Positions 59,326 to 64,000 of a DNA stretch of 64,000 bases are shown in pieces. Each line of letters starts with the position of its first letter. Positions within the stretch are counted from its first letter, which is position 1. The DNA comes from Streptacidiphilus sp. 4-A2. GTDB lineage: Bacteria; Actinomycetota; Actinomycetes; Streptomycetales; Streptomycetaceae. The notes beneath the pieces were generated by a model. That model was not told where the DNA came from, ran no database searches, and worked only from the letters and a program-made list of their open reading frames with translations. Where the stretch lies: NCBI GenBank assembly GCA_014284505.1, contig JAAFYY010000001.1, forward strand, positions 1,364,001 through 1,428,000. Direction: 5' to 3'. Made by a program: the position numbers and the translations under genes.

Positions 59326-60310
59326 TCCCGCAGCTCCTTACCGGTGAGGCGGATGAACACGGTCTCCAGCGAGGTCTGCGCGACCGAGAGGTCCACCACG
59401 TCGAAGCCGCCGGACTCGGCGGCCAGCAGCACCTTCGGCAGCAGCCGCTCATTGCCCCGCACATGCAGCTCCACCCGGGTGCCGCGGACCGCGCTGTCCA
59501 CCACCCGGGACCTCCCGGGCCAGCCGCAGGGCCAGCGCCTCGCGGTCCCCCTCGGCCTGGACACTGACCACGGTGTCCGCGTCGATGCTGCTCTTGAGCG
59601 CGGCCGGGTGTCCAGGGCCAGGATCCGGCCGTGTCGATGATCGCCACCCGGTCGCAGAGCTGGTCCGCCTCGTCCATGTTGTGGGTGGTGAGCATGATGG
59701 TCTGGCCGTCGGAGATCAGCCCGCCGAGGATCTCCCACAGCGCCAGTCGGCTCTGCGGGTCCAGACCGGCGGTGGGTTCGTCCAGGAAGAGCACCGCCGG
59801 GCGGTGGAAGATCGCCCGCGCCACCATCAGCCGCTGCGCCATGCCGCCGGACAGCGTGTGCACCGAGGCGTCGGCCCAGGACGCCAGCCGGAACCGCTCC
59901 AGCAGCTCGTCCGCGGTGCTGCGGGCCCGGCGCACCGGGATCCCGAACAGCAGTCCGTGGTAGTACAGGTTCTCGCGGACGGTGAGCGAGCGGTCCAGGG
60001 TGTTCTGCTGCGAGACCACCGCGATGATCTGCTTGACCAGCGCCGGGCGGGCGATCACGTCCACGCCGGCGATGTGCGCGCTGCCGCCGGTCGGCACCAC
60101 CCGGGTGGTGAGCATGCCGACGGTGGTGGTCTTGCCCGCGCCGTTGGGGCCGAGCAGTCCGAACAGTTCGCCGCGGCGCACCAGCAGGTCAAGCCGGTCC
60201 ACGGCGGGGCGCTCGGCCTTCGGGTAGGTCTTGCTCAGCCCCTCGGCGCGGATCACGGTCTGCGGCGCGTCGCCGGGCACGGCACCGCCGGGGGTCTGCG
60301 GCACAGCCAT
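59322..60310 (-). CDS. ABC exporter ATPase (DrrA-like)
   Basis: About 330 residues. Walker A LLGPNGAGKTTTVGMLTT, signature HTLSGGMAQRLMVARAIFHR, Walker B AVLFLDEPTAGLDP and switch His MLTTHNMDEA are all present. The C-terminal DrrA-type extension (after AIIDT, with VSVQAEGDREALALRLARE) crosses two frameshifts near 59,630 and 59,510 and ends KELRE. ATG 60310. Forms an exporter with the permease that follows with a 4-nt overlap. Confidence 0.9.
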
Positions 60311-60521
60311 GGCTCACCTCGCCCGTCGGGTGGGACACCCTTCCGGGACAACCCGACCTTTCCAGGATGCGCCGCCGCCCGGCACCGGGCAACCAGGCTC
60401 CGGGCCCGCGCGCTCCCCCACGGGGAACGGTGGACGGGCGGGTGAACGGGCGGGTGAACGGGCGGTGAGCAGCGGCGGAATGCACTGGCAGCGAGGGTCG
60501 GCGCGCTGGCATGCTGGGACT

Positions 60522-61254
60522 GTGGAGAGACCGGAGATCGGCATAGAGTTCGCCGCTGAGCTGCATGTCTTCGTCCCGGCGGCGCGCCGGGCGGGCGTTC
60601 GGCGCTGCGCACCGACGGCACCTCGTCACTGGGGCATGTGGTGGAGTCCCTCGGGGTACCGCTCACCGAGGTCGGTTCGCTGCTGGTGGACGGGCAGCCG
60701 GCCGGTCACGGGCATGTCCCGGCCGAGCGGGAGGAGGTCTCGGTGCTGGGCGTCAGCCGCCCGCAGCAGCTGCCGGGACCGGCCCGGTTCCTGCTCGACG
60801 TGCATCTGGGCACGCTCGCCCGGCGGCTGCGGCTGCTGGGCGTGGACGCGGCCTACGAGAACCTCGACATCGGCGATCCGGCGCTGGCCGCGCGTCTCCG
60901 CCGCAGCAGCGGGTGCTGCTCTCCCGCGACCGGGGCCTGCTGCGCCGCCGGGAGATCTGGGCCGGGGCGTATGTCTACAGCCACCGCCCGGACGACCAGC
61001 TCAAGGACGTGCTGAGCCGGTTCGCGCCACCGCTGGCGCCGTGGACCCGCTGCACGGCCTGCAACGGGCTGCTGCGGCAGGCGCGGAAGGAGACCGTGCA
61101 CGACCGGCTGCACGACGGCACCCAGCGCTCCTTCGACGTCTACGCGCAGTGCGCCGACTGCGGCCAGGTGTACTGGCGGGGCGCCCACCACGCCCATCTG
61201 GAGGCGATCGTGGCGGAGGCGCTGCGCGACCAGGCCCCGGCGAGCGCGGGTTGA
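60522..61254 (+). CDS. Mut7-C RNase-domain protein with ubiquitin-like N-terminus
   Basis: About 245 residues. N-terminal ubiquitin-like half (IGIEFAAELHVFVPAARR, ESLGVPLTEVGSLLVDGQPA) and Mut7-C/PIN-like nuclease half (FLLDVHLGTLARRLRLLGVD, ENLDIGDPALAARLRR, LLSRDRGLLRRREIWAGAYV) ending with a zinc ribbon CTACNGLL...CADCGQVYWRG. A conserved bacterial family of uncertain RNA-related function. GTG 60522 is the upstream-most start in frame (GIEFAAEL follows). Two frameshifts, near 60,600 and 60,905. Monocistronic, divergent from the ABC ATPase. Confidence 0.83.
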
Positions 61255-61499
61255 CGGACCGTCACCCGTGCTTCCCCGCCGCCACTTCTGACGCACCGTC
61301 ATGGAGCCATGACTCCGGGAACGTCAAGGACCCCTGTTCGGGCAGGATGGGACGAGCACGGAGTATTTCCGGCCATCTTCGGCGCACACCGCCTCGCGCC
61401 CTTCTGCCGGGCGTCGGGCGTGGACTACGTTGGCGACGTTGGTTGCTAAAGGCACATACCTGGCAGCCTCTCTCCGTCATCCCCGGAAGGAGTCCGATC

Positions 61500-61696
61500 A
61501 TGCTCGTGAGCGTCGACCCGGACCGCTGTTGCAGCTCAGGGCAGTGTGTATTGGCCCTCCCCGAGGTGTTCGACCAGCACGAGGACGACGGCACCGTGCT
61601 GCTGCTGCAGCCGCGGCCCCGCAGGAACTGCTCGCCGCGGTCCGCACCACGGCGAGCATCTGCCCCGGCCGGGCCATCTCCGTACAGGAGTCCTGA
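61500..61696 (+). CDS. 3Fe-4S ferredoxin, electron partner of the adjacent P450
   Basis: About 66 residues. VSVDPDRCCSSGQCVLALPE carries two of the cluster Cys (C-x5-C) and TASICPG the third, the three-Cys pattern of actinobacterial 3Fe-4S ferredoxins that feed P450s. An extra adjacent Cys (CC) is unusual. ATG 61500 has AAGGAG about 8 nt upstream. One lost base near 61,615 moves the frame. The P450 starts 80 nt downstream, so they are very likely co-transcribed. Confidence 0.87.
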
Positions 61697-61775
61697 GCGG
61701 GCGGACGTGCGCGCGAGCCGTCCGCCGCCGGCCGGACGCGCGGCGCCGCCCCGCCGAACCGTGAGGAGTACCACC

Positions 61776-62974
61776 GTGACCACCGTGGAGCCCACCGCCA
61801 CCATCGATTTCCCCTCGCGCCGCGACGGCGCCTGCCCCTTCGCTCCCCCGCCCGCCTACCGGCAGGTCCTGGAGCAGCAGCCGATCAGCCGGGTCACCCT
61901 CTGGGACGGCTCCCGCCCCTGGCTGGTCACCCGCAACGAGGACGTCCGCGCGGTCCTGGTCGACCGGCGGTTCAGCTCCGACGCCCGGGCGAGAACTTCC
62001 CCTTCACCAGCGAGTCCCGCCGCGAACTGGCCTCCACCAGCAGACCTTCATCCGCATGGACGCCCGCCGGAGCACACCCGGCTGCGGCGGATGCTCACCG
62101 CGACTTCATCATCAAGCGGATCGCCGCGATGCGCCGGAGATCCAGGGCATAGTCGACGACTTCCTGGACCGGATGACCGCGCACCCGGCCCCGGCCGACC
62201 TGGTCGCCGAGTTCGCGCTGCCGGTGCCCTCGCTGGTGATCTGCCTGCTGCTGGGCGTCCCCTACGCCGACCACGGCTACTTCCAGCAGCGCAGCAGCAC
62301 CCTGCTGAGCAACCTGAGCCCGGTGGAGGACGTCCGGCGTGCCCGGGACGAGCTCGTCGACTATCTGCGCGACCTGGCCGACCGCAAGCGGCTGGAGCCG
62401 GACGACCGGATCGTCAGCCGGCTCGTCGAGCGCGAGGACCTGGACTCGGGCGAGATCGCCCGGATGAGCATGCTGCTGCTGATCGCGGGCCACGAGACCA
62501 CCGCCAATATGACCGCGCTGTCCACGCTGGCGCTGCTGCGCGACCCGAGCAGCTGACCCGGCTGCGGGAGCACCCGGAGCTGGTCCCGGGCGCGGTCGAG
62601 GAGCTGCTGCGGTACCTCAGCATCGTCCAGGACGGCGTGGCCCGGCTCGCAACCGAGACCGTGCAGATCGGCGGGCAGACCATCGAGGCCGGTGAGGGCG
62701 TGCTGTGCCTGCTCTCCACCGCCAACTGGGACGACTCCATGTTCCCGCAGGCCGCACAGCTGGACGTCGCCGCGACGCCCGGCGGCATGTCGCCTTCGGC
62801 TTCGGGGTGCACCAGTGCCTGGGCCAGCCGCTGGCCAGGCTGGAGCTCCAGATCATCCTGGAGACCCTGCTGCGGCGGCTGCCCGGCCTGCGGCTGGCGG
62901 TGCCCTACGAGGAGCTCCGCTTCCGGAACGACTCGGTGGTCTACGGGCTGGAAGAGCTTCCGGTCGCCTGGTGA
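61776..62974 (+). CDS. Cytochrome P450 (CYP105-like)
   Basis: About 400 residues. Substrate region ends AVLVDRRFSSDARA; the C-helix is PPEHTRLRRM; the I-helix is LLLIAGHETTANMTALST with the conserved Thr; ELLRYLSIVQDGVARLATET carries the K-helix region; and the heme loop is FGFGVHQCLGQPLARLELQI with the axial Cys. Several frameshifts near 61,990, 62,045, 62,105, 62,140, 62,555 and 62,790 damage the B-to-C region most. GTG 61776 has GAGGAG 8 nt upstream. Partner ferredoxin lies just upstream; substrate unknown. Confidence 0.9.
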
Positions 62975-63032
62975 GAGCAGCCGACGCGGTCCGCACCGCC
63001 CGGCCGGCCGGCCGTCGTCGAACGGCCGCGGG

Positions 63033-63612
63033 TCACCACACGCCGGGCAGCAGCCGGGAGGTGCGGGCCGCGTAGTCGGTGTACCGCTCGCCGAGGGCGG
63101 CGCCGAGCACCCGCTCCTCCACCCGGATCCGGTAGACCACGCCCAGCAGCACGCAGCCGAACAGCAGCACCAGCGACAGGTAGTTGCCGAAGGCAAGCCC
63201 GAGGCCGAGGACCGCCACCATCGCCCCGCTGTACGCGGGGTGCCGCAGCACCCGGTACGGTCCGTTGGTCACCACCTGGTGGTCGGCCTGGACGTGCACC
63301 ACCCGCGGAAGAACCGGCCGAGCACCCGGATCGCCCACAGCCGCAGGCCGATCCCGGCCCACAGCACCAGCAGCGCCACGGTCAGCTCCGGGGCGTCCCC
63401 GCCGAAGTCGAGCCCTGGACGGTGGACTTGACGACCACCGCGAGCGCTTCGCCGACGAACATGGCGGCGGCGACCACCCCCAGTGAGGCCCACTCGGTGC
63501 GCACCGCCCGACCGCCCATCCGGTACTGGCGCACCTGCATCACCACCTCGACCAGCACCCACGCCAGCACACTGACATTGAGCAGCAACGAGAACACTCC
63601 CACGGCGACCAC
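63033..63612 (-). CDS. Isoprenylcysteine carboxyl methyltransferase-like membrane protein
   Basis: About 193 residues with about five helices (FSLLLNVSVLAWVLVEVVMQ, WASLGVVAAAMFVGEALAVV, TVALLVLWAGIGLRLWAIRV). The C-terminal GPYRVLRHPAYSGAMVAVLG and EERVLGAALGERYTDYAART are the ICMT/PEMT signature (RHPxY, EExxL...Y). In bacteria these methylate lipids or remain uncharacterised. Frame changes near 63,415 and 63,310. GTG 63612 tentative; GTG 63603 also possible. Confidence 0.8.
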
Positions 63613-63851
63613 CCTCTCCGACGGAAAGCAGGCGGGACCGCGCGAGTGTCTCGGCGGCCCGGGCCGGGCACGGCCGGCCAACTCCGATGCTAGGAAGCAG
63701 CTCCCGGTGGCACCTCGGCCGAGGAGTGGAGCCCGGGGGTGGAGCTCCAGGGTGGAGCCGGCGCGTCCCGGCGGGCCGGCGCCGCCGGCTCTCCACCCGT
63801 TTTCCACCCGTGGACGGAGCCCGTCCGCGAAGTGGGCCCGTACCCGCCGGG

Positions 63852-64000
63852 TCAGGCCAACTGGTCGACCAGCAAGGCGAAAAGCGGCGGCAGGGCGGCG
63901 GCCGCGGGCACGATCCGGGCCGCCAGGGCGGGCCGGTGCCGGGCCCAGAGCAGTGCGCCGGTGAGCAGCCGGTGCCGCCGCGACGCCCGCAGCCAGGCCC
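63852..64000 (-). CDS. C-terminal end of an unidentified protein (5' part outside the window)
   Basis: About 48 residues of open reverse-strand frame to the window edge, ending TGALLWARHRPALAARIVPA and FALLVDQLA. The composition (hydrophobic, basic) suggests a membrane-associated protein, but no family can be named from so short a piece. The 240 nt between it and the ICMT-like gene hold no gene that I can support. Confidence 0.4.
   Translation of the reverse strand, partial: AWLRASRRHRLLTGALLWARHRPALAARIVPAAAALPPLFALLVDQLA

Noticed and set aside
1..64000. Prophage or integrative element
   Set aside because: Phage-like genes belong to a CIS operon; no integrase, att site, tRNA, terminase or capsid gene.

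Overview
The window is high-GC actinobacterial DNA, most likely from a Streptomycetaceae member (Streptomyces, Kitasatospora or Streptacidiphilus). This rests on the strong G/C third-position bias, frequent GTG/TTG starts, several apparently leaderless promoters, a Streptomyces-type contractile injection cluster, a SigE-family sigma factor, a GH18 chitinase with chitinase-type promoter repeats, and a ferredoxin/P450 pair. No rRNA, tRNA, CRISPR array or transposase was seen. A central caveat is that many genes are broken by single-base frameshifts. The pattern (almost always base loss, often in C or G runs, in otherwise well conserved domains, with an internal control in a duplicated segment) points to sequencing or assembly error rather than mass pseudogenisation. 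Coordinates therefore span each gene across its frameshifts.

Layout: 1-11,020 is the 3' half of a contractile injection system (CIS) operon: a Pro/Ala-rich VQR-repeat protein, tube protein, LysM spike-binding protein, VgrG/gpD-gp5 spike, gp25, baseplate J, tail protein I, and a membrane protein with two zinc ribbons and a discoidin-like C-terminus. From 11-23.5 kb lie peptide deformylase, a COG4705 membrane protein, a methyltransferase, a DMT exporter preceded by a tiny PPP-containing leader ORF, a DMF-amidase-like Tat lipoprotein, an MFS pump with divergent AraC regulator, signal peptidase I, a FhuF-like Fe-S protein, a HemK/PrmC-like methyltransferase, PhzF and a STAS protein. From 23.8-28.8 kb are secreted polysaccharide-active proteins: a GH18 chitinase, a lytic transglycosylase, and a beta-helix protein with two almost identical discoidin repeats. 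A 97-residue charged repeat protein follows, then LysR, TetR and MFS genes with a divergent ArsR-type regulator.

From 34.0-43.3 kb is a compact, co-directional catabolic-looking operon: nitronate-monooxygenase-like protein, YciI and ABM small proteins, fumarate-reductase/tricarballylate-dehydrogenase-like flavoprotein, DRE-TIM aldolase, an alpha/beta-hydrolase that appears to have lost its whole catalytic triad, an isocitrate/isopropylmalate-type dehydrogenase fused to an RraA-family aldolase, an amidohydrolase, a metallo-beta-lactamase-fold hydrolase, a small dimeric-barrel-like protein and an ArsR regulator. Start/stop overlaps of 4 nt imply translational coupling. I cannot assign the substrate; this is the best candidate for an undescribed pathway.

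From 43.3-53.2 kb are an ECF SigE-family sigma factor with membrane partner, a P-loop protein, a small membrane protein with a divergent TetR that has two perfect 18-bp operators, a MurG-like glycosyltransferase, an M48 protease, small membrane proteins, a TetR, an RsbW-like ATPase and a SWIM zinc-finger protein. From 53.2-58.3 kb is a set resembling prenylphosphoryl-arabinose biosynthesis: DprE2, DprE1, PAP2 phosphatase, UbiA-type phosphoribosyltransferase and a phosphodiester glycosidase. The window ends with a DrrAB-like ABC exporter, a Mut7-C RNase-like protein, a ferredoxin/CYP pair, an isoprenylcysteine-methyltransferase-like membrane protein and the C-terminal end of an unidentified reverse-strand gene.
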